Source: Auanema rhodensis
Lineage: Eukaryota > Nematoda > Chromadorea > Rhabditida > Rhabditidae
Assembly (NCBI GenBank): GCA_964057225.1
Contig: OZ059895.1
Span: forward strand, 10,106,001-10,170,000
Reading direction: 5' to 3'
Length of the DNA stretch: 64,000 nucleotides
The notes under the pieces are model-generated. The model was given only the letters and a program-made list of their open reading frames with translations. It had not been told where the DNA came from and did not search any database. Shown here piece by piece: positions 30,937-41,235 of this stretch; position 1 is the stretch's first letter; each line of letters starts with the position of its first letter. Position numbers and translations under genes: made by a program.

Positions 30937-32390
30937 GTTTATTTTTAAATATAAGAACCGATATAACTGATGCTCTCTCTAATTCAGACAGTTTCACGAC
31001 TACGGATATCCTAAACCAATTATATAATTTTTGAAACATTTTTAACTTACTTATGAACACACAGCTCAAATTTCTTTTTCCGCTGGAGCACTTATACTTT
31101 CACAAAATAGTTTATAATCTTTGATATTAGCCACACAACAACTGAAAAATCAATAGTATTATATATCGTAATTCAGTTTGACATATATATAACCTATGAT
31201 TTTTTTTCACAATATTTAAGTTTTGAAAAAAAGTACACTGAGTATGTTTTTTTTATCAATTTTTTTAGGTGAAGCGTGTTTGAATTATTATAGTTATTGA
31301 AGAGTGTTTCATTCCAAATAGAACTTTCTCAATTATAAACCTGGAATCAGCCACTTAGGAATACAATCGAAAACATCATGAGGCATCAAATCTTCTAGCC
31401 CAAATATCTAAAGATGGTGTCGCTTTTCAGCGGATAAGAATGTAGATCATATTTCAAAAGTAACAGAATGATTGGATTGATATCTAGAAGTCTGTCCGGA
31501 TATACAGCGCAAACAATCATTTATTTCGTCTGTTAAACATATTATAAAAAATAATACGATAAAAACCTACTTTTGTGTAAATTCAAAAAATCATCCATTA
31601 GTTTTTTAGCAGGTTTCCGAGCGTTAACAATCATCTTTATATGCGCGTTTTTATTTTTGATAATGTTAGAGCTAACGTATTGGGCCGGCCAACCCGTTTT
31701 TAATTTTGTTATCATGCTGTTGTGCTCAAAAAGATCATTGAAATTATCAGTTAGCCTAAACAAATTAAAAAAAAATTTATCTTTTTATTGAATAGGACCA
31801 TTTTTTTGATTAACATTTTTCCATAGTAGATATTAATCAAATCATTTTTTCGGAATATTCACTTCTTTGAAGAGTTTGTACAACTCCTTTTTTTAGGACA
31901 GTAGCTCAAAGTAACTATTATGAATATAAAAAGTACTTAGAATCTAATAGAAATATACGTTAATTTTTTCACCCCAAATAATTTTTTTCAAGTCGGCAAC
32001 ATTATGATCTCCAGCACACGCTTCTTTCAAATTGTTAATGCGATAAACATCGCAACGTAAAAGAAGGGCATTTTTGAAAAACGTCCCCTGAAACCAATAT
32101 CTCAAAAACGAATATGGTTGAATTTAGTCAAGGTTTATTGTTCTTTATCACAGGTTATAACAATAGCAGTTTTGAAAGAAGAAAGTGAATAAAAGAAGTT
32201 CCTTACAATATGAACATAATTATATAAATTGATTGACATGAAAACATTAATTGTATAGAGATAAGAATAATTATTGAATCAATTATGTCAGTTGAAAATA
32301 TATATTCTAAATAAGTAAATCTATGTGTCATAGTTGTCAACCCATTCTTAATAAACAAGGGATTTGTTCAGTTCAAAAAATATGACCTGA
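30937..32390. other. AT-rich region, nothing recognised
   Basis: About 1.45 kb, neither satellite nor known element. Two overlapping short frames near 31542-31791 show no recognisable motif. The right limit is set by the presumed 3' end of the LINE, which I cannot place exactly. Confidence 0.5.
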
Positions 32391-32667
32391 CCTCATTTTT
32401 ACTTTTACCAGGTGCGGTGGAACTTAGAGAAAAAGTCGAGCCCGTTCTGGTAATCAGAGGTAACTATCACCAGATTCGTATGGCTAATGCCTATAGAGTT
32501 CATGGTGAAGTAACATTGTAGCAAAGGGAACAAGGATGTGGTTGAAAACAAAAAATGATACATGAAGAACATAGTTTGCATAGATATTTGTAGAAGACAT
32601 ATTGAAATAATAATTAGAGAACAAAATACCATAAGCAGACAAAAAACATTAATAATGAAAGTGCAAG

Positions 32668-34383
32668 CTAATCGCTAAGGAAAAGTTGAAGATGTTTGCG
32701 AAATTTGGGAGCTTTTTCAAGACTCACAATGTTTGATGGTATTGAATTCCAGAGTTCTATGGCTCTGTACTCGATACCTCTTCTAGTTTGAGTCTTCTGG
32801 ACGTTTGGAAAATCCACAGTCCATTCGTGCCGCCTTAGTGAGTGTGTGAATTTTTTGAGCTTAAAAATTTTCAAAGTATTCTCTGAAATTGGTTGTTTTA
32901 TTTGGTTAAAATAAAAAATTAAATCGAAAACTAGTCTTCTGAAAAATAACTTTTGCCCCCCTAACAAAGACAGTTGATCTTCATAGCTCATTTTAAATCC
33001 TGAGCGCATGAAAACTGCGCGCAGAAATTTTTTTTGAACATATTCAATCCGGTCTTTGTCTTTGGAATCTTGTGGGGACCAGATAATAGAAGCATATTCC
33101 AATATTGGTCTTATGTAAGTACAGAATAAGTTGTACATAAGAGAAGGCGATTTAGAGTAGAAACAACGTAAAATTATTTTACATTTTTTTGCTGCTTCAC
33201 TTGTGATTTTGTTTATGTGGTTTGAGAAGGAGAGAATGTAATCTGTGAATACTCCAAGATCTTTGTAACAATCTACTGAAGATAAGTTAAAGTTACCAAA
33301 AGTGAAAGCGAAGTTTTCAGGATTACTAATTGGTTTATTTGACATAACCATTATTTTAGATTTAGAAATGTTGACGGCCATCCCGTTTGAGTCGCACCAT
33401 AATTTTAATTGATCAAGAGCACGCTGTAAACTAGTGGGGTTTTTGCTGTAGAGCTTCAAATCATCTGCATAGAGAATGGAGCTGACATCATTAGAAAAAT
33501 TGGATGTTATGTCATTTATGTAAAATAAAAACAACAGAGGACCAAGCACTGTACCTTGTGGTACACCACAAGTGAGTTGTTCAGGTGGTGATAAGGAATT
33601 ATTGACCATAACTGAGAAAAACCTACCAGAAATGAAACTTTGGAGAAAGGAATGAAGTGGGCCTTGAATACCAATGGAATTGAGTTTTGAAAAAAGAGTA
33701 GAATGTTGTATAAGATCGAAGGCTTTTGAAAAGTCGATATAAGCTACAAAAACCGGAGTATTACAGTCCAATGATGATCTGAAAGAGATGTGGCTACTAA
33801 GAATTGCAGAAATAGTGCTTCTTTTAGGAAGGAAGGCGTGTTGATTTTGAGATATGGCACCATTGGAAATACCAAAATTAAGAAGTGGAGTACGTATTAT
33901 ACGTTCAAAGATTTTTGAAAGACTGGAAGTGAGTGAAATTGGGCGGTAGTTACTTGGATTTTCAGGTCGGCCCGTTTTGAAAATGGGACGAATCCAGGCT
34001 AACTTCCAATCAGGAGGACAAGTTGAGCTAACTAACAAATTGTGAAAAATAAAAGCTAATGGATTAGCCACAGTAAAAGCACATTGTTTAAGAAAGTAAT
34101 ATGGAATACCATCTGGAGATGTGGAAACCCTGAGTGGAAGACTATGAAGAGTTTTGTAGACCAATTCAGGTGTTATATCCATGAAATCAATGGTATGACT
34201 GGAAGAAGTATGACTAGAAGACAATGGTATGACTGGAGACGGAGACATGAGTGTTTTTCTGAGAGACAAGAGGAGAAAGAGGAGAAACCGTGAAAACCTC
34301 GGCAAATGCTGACACTTTATCAATATCTGAAGAAACTGACACATTGTTGACAGTGAGGTTTGGAATGTCAGATGTTTTACCAT
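32668..34383 (-). CDS. LINE ORF2, reverse transcriptase part
   Basis: 571 codons from ATG 34383, although the start is only where the frame opens. RT motifs in order: SPDGIPYYFLK, YRPISLTSSLSKIFERI, YIDFSKAFD (about residue 215-223), GVPQGTVLGPLLF (273-285) and YADD (305-308). The catalytic Asps are present, so the RT is probably competent. No RNase H. The C-terminal region (LEYASIIW, RAIELWNSIP) is as in Jockey/CR1 elements. It lies +1 relative to the endonuclease frame, overlapping it at 34214-34383, so a full ORF2 needs a frameshift. About 280 nt of 3' UTR follow (to about 32390). Confidence 0.88.
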   Translation of the reverse strand: MVKHLTFQTSLSTMCQFLQILIKCQHLPRFSRFLLFLLLSLRKTLMSPSPVIPLSSSHTSSSHTIDFMDITPELVYKTLHSLPLRVSTSPDGIPYYFLKQCAFTVANPLAFIFHNLLVSSTCPPDWKLAWIRPIFKTGRPENPSNYRPISLTSSLSKIFERIIRTPLLNFGISNGAISQNQHAFLPKRSTISAILSSHISFRSSLDCNTPVFVAYIDFSKAFDLIQHSTLFSKLNSIGIQGPLHSFLQSFISGRFFSVMVNNSLSPPEQLTCGVPQGTVLGPLLFLFYINDITSNFSNDVSSILYADDLKLYSKNPTSLQRALDQLKLWCDSNGMAVNISKSKIMVMSNKPISNPENFAFTFGNFNLSSVDCYKDLGVFTDYILSFSNHINKITSEAAKKCKIILRCFYSKSPSLMYNLFCTYIRPILEYASIIWSPQDSKDKDRIEYVQKKFLRAVFMRSGFKMSYEDQLSLLGGQKLFFRRLVFDLIFYFNQIKQPISENTLKIFKLKKFTHSLRRHEWTVDFPNVQKTQTRRGIEYRAIELWNSIPSNIVSLEKAPKFRKHLQLFLSD

Positions 34384-35498
34384 TTAATCGGGCCTTACAA
34401 AAACGATAAAAAAGCTTGGAGTTTTTTAAAGCAGCAATACGCTCTTCCTCTGAAGCACATTTGATTTTTATTAGTTTGTCCAATTTTACTGAAAGATTTT
34501 TACGGCGAATCTCGTCAGATAGATATAAAGAGCAACTTAGCCTGTTAATTTGATTTCTGAGTTTTGCAATGTTCCTATCCGCTTTTTTATTTTTCCTCGG
34601 TTGTTTTTTAGGAACATAAATGTCAATGATTGAATGTAGAATAGAGATAAACTTTGAATACGATTGGAGTGGAGTAAGACCTGAAAGTTCAGAACAGAAG
34701 TCGATGTTGACCAGTTGCCTATTGATACGTTCATAATCAGCCAAAAGGAAATTGCGGTCTGATAAAATGGAGAGAGATGTGGATTCAGCACTATGTAAAT
34801 CTTGTAGATGAAAATTTTCAGATTTGAAAGTATATGAAAGGTGATGGAAAAAATGATCCGAAGCTCCAAGTGGACCAGATCGCTTGATATTGTTGACACA
34901 ACGAACGTTATTTGTAATTATATAGTCAAGAATATTTTCACCTCTAGTAGGAAAATTTACTAGCTGGTTTAGACAATTGTGATTGAGAAATTGGAGTAAA
35001 ATTCTACTAGAAGGAGTAGGTTGAGAACATATACCAAGATCCCAGTTTATTTTAGGGAAATTAAGATCACCAGTGAGATAGAGAGACCGATTAACTAAAT
35101 GATTTTGTAGGTCACAAAGATAGTTTGAGAAATCTAAGCTAGATGATGATGGAGAACGGTAACAAACAGAAAAAATAGAATTGGAAGATGTGATGAGAAT
35201 ATTTATAAACTGTATGGTAGATGAATTACAAGAGCAGGAAAGAAGACGAAAAGTAATATGTTTTTTGATGAAAAGTAGTACACCACCACCCCGTGGTGAA
35301 CATCTATCAGCCCTGAGGATATTATAGATGTCACCTAACGGAAGAAGATTAGTGTTAAATTGAGAATAAAGCCAGGACTCTGATATAGCAATTATATCAG
35401 GAGAATTGGGAGAGATGATAACTGGGAGAAGATGAAGTTTGTTGAGAATTGAGCGTGCATTGTAACAGTGAACAGAAATGTAAGTGTGGTTAGAGACG
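34214..35498 (-). CDS. LINE ORF2, endonuclease part (5'-truncated)
   Basis: About 428 codons of an apurinic-type endonuclease domain: CYNARSI, ISESWL, GGGVLLFIKK, TGDLNFPKINW and GASDH hold the usual Asn, Glu, Asp/Asn and His positions. The native start (MLSSTPVL in copy B) is lost; the frame now runs into the inverted 19-bp repeats at 35499. Unlike copy B, the run of six T near 34850 is intact, so the frame is open across the SDH region. Confidence 0.82.
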
Positions 35499-35499
35499 T

Positions 35500-35549
35500 C
35501 AGTTGACCTCCCACTCGTCAGTTGACCTCCCACTCGTCAGTTGACCTCC
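35500..35549 (+). repeat. 19-bp tandem repeat, 2.6 copies (LINE A 5' end)
   Basis: Two full copies and a part of CAGTTGACCTCCCACTCGT, followed by the LINE 5' UTR (CGCTGTTTGGATCCGG). It begins directly at the inversion junction with ORF2. Confidence 0.93.
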
Positions 35550-35745
35550 GCTGTTTGGATCCGGATCCGTTTCTGTCAAGGAAATTTTCGTCGGACTGGC
35601 TTTGTCAAGGTGCGCTCTCTTTCGTATCGCATTTTAGTTTTATCATTATTTCCTTTCTCTCGTATTTGTTTCTTTTTTATTTTCCACTTCAGTGTTTATT
35701 CTTATTCTTTCTTACTTCCCTTCTTTTACTCCCTCGTTTTTCAAT

Positions 35746-36592
35746 ATGTCTTTCGTGACTAATGATTTTCTTACAAATGCTCTTCAAAATTTCTTCTCTT
35801 TCTCAAAATTGTCAAATGATATAAAAAATGAGCTTAACTGTATGAAAATTAGTATCACATCGCATGAGGCTCGCTTAAAAACTATCGAAACGGATTTCAA
35901 ATCCCGCTTAGATAAGTTAGAGCAAACTTTTAACTCATTTCAAACCATTAGCAACCCTAATTCTACCTGTGTTCCAACTTTTTCCCCACTCAATGTAGCA
36001 TGTCATTTTCAAAAATTACGATCAGAGGAGACAAAGTACCTCTACCGTGCCAAAAGAGCCCTTTGGTTTCGAGTGCCATTAACGTCAACAGAATTTCCAA
36101 CTGAACCTCTGTTGTTATTAAAACTTATTATCGAGAAATCTCAGGACACCACTTTGTCTTCTTTGATCGATAGCAATCAAATTACTATTGCACGTTCAAC
36201 TCTCAAATCTAATTCCCCTGGCCCTCTCATAATTACGTGTCCATCGGTAGATTTACGTGACAAGATTATCCAAGTTATCAAATTCAATAAATCAAAATGC
36301 TTCGATTCCCTTTCAAAAACGTTTTTGCGACGAGATTATCTCCCCTTCGAAATTGAACTGGAGAAAAACTTGCGAAAAGAAGCTAAAATCAAGAATGAAA
36401 ATAACACTGAAAAGATTTTTCTTGTACGGGATCTCAAAATTATTGAAGTCCCCCGTAAATCTACCAATGTTACTTCGCATGCCATCAACACTCTCTCTGT
36501 CACTGTGGACACTCAACCAGCTGAAACCCCTTCAGAAGTTGATGCCGTTTGCAGTTCAATCTTAAAACCAATTTCTTTTCTCATCTCCAGCC
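35746..36592 (+). pseudogene. LINE ORF1, copy A (3'-truncated)
   Basis: ORF1 from ATG 35746, lacking its last 66 codons. The frame runs on to 36642 only through satellite. Nearly identical to copy B except for a few codons (IITCPS versus ITTCPS). See 38337 for the protein. Confidence 0.82.
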
Positions 36593-37125
36593 CCACTATA
36601 CAACTGTGCAACCACACTATACAACTGTGCAACCTTTTTTAATTTATTATATCTGGAGCTCATAAAATTTGATATCATCGAGGGATCCAGATGGAACGTG
36701 GAAAAATACATAACTAACATGAAATTGGAAAAAAATCTAAAACGAGGATAAGTATGTTAACCATTGAATATCAGATAATTTCGCTTACGACCATACTACG
36801 TTGAAAATACGGCATGCAGCTGATTTTCAATTTTAACTCTTCTGTAACAAATTTTTTCAATTTTCAAGCAGTTTTACTTGGATAGCTCAACCAAAGCAGA
36901 GCAAAATATCTACAATCTTAGTTTTATATTACAGTTATAAACCAGTAGTTATTGAACCTTCATCTTAACTTTACTGTTTCTATCTATTTCCTATCGAAAC
37001 AAACATTGTTTAAACACTATGCAACTGTGAAACCTTTTTTAATTCATTTAATTAAAATTGAAGACATTATAACACGTTGAAAATACGGCATGCAGCTGAT
37101 TTTCACTTTTAACTCTTCCGTATCA
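36593..37125 (+). repeat. Satellite remnant at the left arm edge
   Basis: About 1.3 diverged monomers on the + strand, with a short duplication of CACTATACAACTGTGCAACC at 36596-36643 and a small replaced stretch near 37047-37065. Confidence 0.85.
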
Positions 37126-37976
37126 AATAACAAATAACCACTACCATTCACTCTAGTCAGATATTTATCTAAATAAAACTGTATAAAAGTTGTTAAATTT
37201 ACATTTCAATACTGAATTCAGCATTTAAATTTTCATTTGGTTCGTGCAAGAGATTCTCAACATGTCTTCTATGATCATTATATCTTCCATGGTGGGTAAG
37301 CTAGTAGCGAAGCATTTTATCGCCATCGGATAACAAACCATAATTCGAACATTAATCGCACCATCAACTGAAAATTATTATGTTTATTCGAGATAGATAA
37401 ATTTTGCTACCCTGCTTTTCAATGAATGGTTGCTCCAACTTCTCCGAATTATCAATCGTTGCAATAAATCTATCCATTAGTTTGTGAAAATTGAGTGGAG
37501 CTTTTCTGCCTTGACAACTTTTGACATGAGATGGAACGGATCTACTAAGGCTACTTGACTGAAATAAAAGTTTTACCATAGGCAAATATAAAACTTGAAT
37601 ACTCTTTGGGTGTCGATTCGGATACCTTGATCAGCCAGAAATGTTTTAGTTATCTTTTGTAGATTGATAATTAAGGGCACTTTTTAACACAGCAGCCTCA
37701 AAAGGAAGCATTGGTTTAGGTGAATATGAATGTTCAAAATTAAACTAAACATCAAATTATACGAAAAAATTATTATCACTTACTCCAGCCCGATATGCAT
37801 ATAACATGTGCAAAAATAGTGCGCCATTATCTAAAATGAAATAAATCTATAACATTTAGATTTTTTATAAAAAAAGAAAAATCCACCTCGTGATAAAATT
37901 CTTGAATATCAGGGTGTCATACTACAATAGTACATGATGAAAAAGAGTCGTTTCGCATTTATAATACTGTATAATC
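37126..37976. other. Unidentified segment, left arm
   Basis: About 850 bp between satellite and the LINE 5' repeats, AT-rich. One - strand frame of 73 codons (37364-37585, with SCQGRKAPLNFHKLMDRF) has a counterpart in the right arm (43034-43255). No family recognised; it could be a remnant of another transposon. Confidence 0.4.
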
Positions 37977-38140
37977 CAGTTGACCTCCCACTCGTCAGTT
38001 GACCTCCCACTCGTCAGTTGACCTCCCACTCGTCAGTTGACCTCCCACTCGTCAGTTGACCTCCCACTCGTCAGTTGACCTCCCACTCGTCAGTTGACCT
38101 CCCACTCGTCAGTTGACCTCCCACTCGTCAGTTGACCTCC
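37977..38140 (+). repeat. 19-bp tandem repeat, 8.6 copies (LINE B 5' end)
   Basis: Eight full copies of CAGTTGACCTCCCACTCGT plus 12 nt, no spacers. They precede the LINE 5' UTR and may act as promoter monomers. Confidence 0.95.
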
Positions 38141-38336
38141 GCTGTTTGGATCCGGATCCGTTTCTGTCAAGGAAATTTTCGTCGGACTGGCTTTGTCAAG
38201 GTGCGCTCTCTTTCGTATCGCATTTTAGTTTTATCATTATTTCCTTTCTCTCGTATTTGTTTCTTTTTTATTTTCCACTTCAGTGTTTATTCTTATTCTT
38301 TCTTACTTCCCTTCTTTTACTCCCTCGTTTTTCAAT

Positions 38337-39383
38337 ATGTCTTTCGTGACTAATGATTTTCTTACAAATGCTCTTCAAAATTTTTTCTCTTTCTCAAAAT
38401 TGTCAAATGATATAAAAAATGAGCTTAACTGTATGAAAATTAGTATCACATCGCATGAGGCTCGCTTAAAAACTATCGAAACGGATTTCAAATCCCGCTT
38501 AGATAAGTTAGAGCAAACTTTTAACTCATTTCAAACCATTAGCAACCCTAATTCTACCTGTGTTCCAACTTTTTCCCCACTCAATGTAGCATGTCATTTT
38601 CAAAAATTACGATCAGAGGAGACAAAGTACCTCTACCGTGCCAAAAGAGCCCTTTGGTTTCGAGTGCCATTAACGTCAACAGAATTCCCAACTGAACCTC
38701 TGTTGTTATTAAAACTTATTATCGAGAAATCTCAGGACACCACTTTGTCTTCTTTGATCGATAGCAATCAAATTACTATTGCACGTTCAACTCTCAAATC
38801 TAATTCCCCTGGCCCTCTCATAACTACGTGTCCATCGGTAGATTTACGTGACAAGATTATCCAAGTTATCAAATTCAATAAATCAAAATGCTTCGATTCC
38901 CTTTCAAAAACGTTTTTGCGACGAGATTATCTCCCCTTCGAAATTGAACTGGAGAAAAACTTGCGAAAAGAAGCTAAAATCAAGAATGAAAATAACACTG
39001 AAAAGATTTTTCTTGTACGGGATCTCAAAATTATTGAAGTCCCCCGTAAATCTACCAATGTTACTTCGCATGCCATCAACACTCTCTCTGTCACTGTGGA
39101 CACTCAACCAGCTGAAACCCCTTCAGAAGTTGATGCCGTTTGCAGTTCAATCTTAAAACCAATTTCTTTTCTCATCTCCAGCCCCCCTCGTAAATCTGGT
39201 AGACCCAGTCGGTCTAACAATAGGCAGGTGTCTGTACCAACAGATAAAAATCATTCAATAAGCCCAAGAAGGAGAAAAAATCCGCCTCGGGTAGTTAAAC
39301 CAACTGGACCTAATACCAGATCTATGAGTAGTCCTTCTGCATCATCCTCTGTTGTTTTGTCCAATAACGGGTCCTTTCGTTGA
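38337..39383 (+). CDS. LINE ORF1 protein, copy B (complete)
   Basis: 348 aa from the ATG in CAATATGTCTTTC to TGA. The N-terminal region has a heptad-like helical stretch (SRLDKLEQTFNSF) suited to trimerisation. The central part (AKRALWFRVPL to VRDLKIIEV) looks like the RNA-binding core of LINE ORF1 proteins, with RRDYLPFEIELEKNLRKEAK resembling their C-terminal domain. The Ser/Pro/Arg-rich tail (SPRRRKNPPR) is basic. ORF2 starts four nucleotides after the stop (ATG 39388). No zinc knuckle. Probably binds LINE RNA in a ribonucleoprotein particle. Confidence 0.75.
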   Translation: MSFVTNDFLTNALQNFFSFSKLSNDIKNELNCMKISITSHEARLKTIETDFKSRLDKLEQTFNSFQTISNPNSTCVPTFSPLNVACHFQKLRSEETKYLYRAKRALWFRVPLTSTEFPTEPLLLLKLIIEKSQDTTLSSLIDSNQITIARSTLKSNSPGPLITTCPSVDLRDKIIQVIKFNKSKCFDSLSKTFLRRDYLPFEIELEKNLRKEAKIKNENNTEKIFLVRDLKIIEVPRKSTNVTSHAINTLSVTVDTQPAETPSEVDAVCSSILKPISFLISSPPRKSGRPSRSNNRQVSVPTDKNHSISPRRRKNPPRVVKPTGPNTRSMSSPSASSSVVLSNNGSFR

Positions 39384-39387
39384 TCCA

Positions 39388-40884
39388 ATGTTATCGTCAA
39401 CACCTGTTCTCGTCTCTAACCACACTTACATTTCTGTTCACTGTTACAATGCACGCTCAATTCTCAACAAACTTCATCTTCTCCCAGTTATCATCTCTCC
39501 CAATTCTCCTGATATAATTGCTATATCAGAGTCCTGGCTTTACCCTCAATTTAACACTAATCTTCTTCCGTTAGGTGACATCTATAATATCCTCAGGGCT
39601 GATAGATGTTCATCACGGGGTGGTGGTGTACTACTTTTCATCAAAAAACATATTACTTTTCGTCTTCTTTCCTGCTCTTGTAATTCATCTACCATACAGT
39701 TTATAAATATTCTCATCACATCTTCCAATTCTATTTTTTCTGTTTGTTACCGTTCTCCATCATCATCTAGCTTAGATTTCTCAAACTATCTTTGTGATCT
39801 ACAAAATCATTTAGTTAATCGGTCTCTCTATCTCACTGGTGATCTTAATTTCCCTAAAATAAACTGGGATCTTGGAATATGTTCTCAACCTACTCCTTCT
39901 AGTAGAATTTTACTCCAATTTCTCAATCACAATTGTCTAAACCAGCTAGTAAATTTTCCTACTAGAGGTGAAAATATTCTTGACTATATAATTACAAATA
40001 ACGTTCGTTGTGTCAACAATATCAAGCGATCTGGTCCACTTGGAGCTTCGGATCATTTTTCCATCACCTTTCATATACTTTCAAATCTGAAAATTTTCAT
40101 CTACAAGATTTACATAGTGCTGAATCCACATCTCTCTCCATTTTATCAGACCGCAATTTCCTTTTGGCTGATTATGAACGTATCAATAGGCAACTGGTCA
40201 ACATCGACTTCTGTTCTGAACTTTCAGGTCTTACTCCACTCCAATCGTATTCAAAGTTTATCTCTATTCTACATTCAATCATTGACATTTATGTTCCTAA
40301 AAAACAACCGAGGAAAAATAAAAAAGCGGATCGGAACATTGCAAAACTCAGAAATCAAATTAACAGGCTAAGTTGCTCTTTATATCTATCTGACGAGATT
40401 CGCCGTAAAAATCTTTCAGTAAAATTGGACAAACTAATAAAAATCAAATGTGCTTCAGAGGAAGAGCGTATTGCTGCTTTAAAAAACTCCAAGCTTTTTT
40501 ATCGTTTTTGTAAGGCCCGATTAAATGGTAAAACATCTGACATTCCAAACCTCACTGTCAACAATGTGTCAGTTTCTTCAGATATTGATAAAGTGTCAGC
40601 ATTTGCCGAGGTTTTCACGGTTTCTCCTCTTTCTCCTCTTGTCTCTCAGAAAAACACTCATGTCTCCGTCTCCAGTCATACCATTGTCTTCTAGTCATAC
40701 TTCTTCCAGTCATACCATTGATTTCATGGATATAACACCTGAATTGGTCTACAAAACTCTTCATAGTCTTCCACTCAGGGTTTTCACATCTCCAGATGGT
40801 ATTCCATATTACTTTCTTAAACAATGTGCTTTTACTCTGGCTAATCCATTAGCTTTTATTTTTCACAATTTGTTAGTTAGCTCA
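39388..40884 (+). pseudogene. LINE ORF2, copy B (frameshifted, truncated)
   Basis: ATG 39388. The endonuclease part is readable to about 40055, where a run of five T (six in copy A) shifts the frame just after GASDH. It resumes in another frame to 40694, and the RT part begins in a third frame (from about 40690) and is cut at 40884, before the RT catalytic motifs. The last switch is the same +1 step as in copy A. Confidence 0.85.
39736..40883 (+). other. Unpaired spacer of the inverted repeat
   Basis: 1,148 bp of LINE B ORF2 sequence present only on the left side of the palindrome centre; it would form the loop of a fold-back. Confidence 0.9.
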
Positions 40885-41231
40885 ATAGAATTGGAAGATG
40901 TGATGAGAATATTTATAAACTGTATGGTAGATGAATTACAAGAGCAGGAAAGAAGACGAAAAGTAATATGTTTTTTGATGAAAAGTAGTACACCACCACC
41001 CCGTGATGAACATCTATCAGCCCTGAGGATATTATAGATGTCACCTAACGGAAGAAGATTAGTGTTAAATTGAGGGTAAAGCCAGGACTCTGATATAGCA
41101 ATTATATCAGGAGAATTGGGAGAGATGATAACTGGGAGAAGATGAAGTTTGTTGAGAATTGAGCGTGCATTGTAACAGTGAACAGAAATGTAAGTGTGGT
41201 TAGAGACGAGAACAGGTGTTGACGATAACAT
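40884..41231 (-). pseudogene. LINE ORF2 5' fragment, copy C
   Basis: Endonuclease start from ATG 41231 through CYNARSI, ISESWL and GGGVLLFIKK to ITSSNS, then the palindrome junction. Truncated before the catalytic Asp/His. Confidence 0.85.
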
Positions 41232-41235
41232 TGGA

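Larger units (their letters stand above)
32390..36592 (-). mobile_element. LINE copy A, with inverted 5' part
   Basis: A Jockey/CR1-like non-LTR retrotransposon. The 3' part (ORF2 and 3' UTR, 32390-35499) is on the - strand. The 5' part (19-bp repeats, 5' UTR, ORF1; 35500-36592) is inverted onto the + strand. About 230 bp between the ORF1 breakpoint and the ORF2 breakpoint are missing compared with copy B. This is the arrangement produced by twin-primed reverse transcription. The right end joins satellite at 36593. The left end and target duplication could not be fixed. Confidence 0.8.
36593..39735 (+). repeat. Left arm of the 3.1-kb inverted repeat
   Basis: Pairs with 40884-44026: for every landmark checked (satellite GGAGCT, unknown frame, ORF1 ATG, repeat ends) left plus right coordinates equal 80,619, so there are no net indels over 3,143 bp. 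A few substitutions separate the arms. Contains satellite, an unidentified segment, eight 19-bp repeats, LINE 5' UTR, ORF1 and the start of ORF2. Confidence 0.92.
37977..40885 (+). mobile_element. LINE copy B (3'-truncated)
   Basis: 5' end with eight 19-bp repeats, 5' UTR, complete ORF1 and ORF2 up to the start of the RT domain. It breaks at 40885 into an inverted copy, with a 2-bp overlap (AA). The RT catalytic part and 3' UTR are missing, so it is dead. Confidence 0.88.

Noticed and set aside
31542..31791. Overlapping 72- and 73-codon frames on both strands
   Set aside because: No recognisable motif, AT-rich context, no start or splice context; reported only as unassigned DNA.
37977..38140. 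Regular short repeats suggesting a CRISPR array
   Set aside because: Repeats are directly adjacent with no spacers, in a eukaryotic LINE 5' end.
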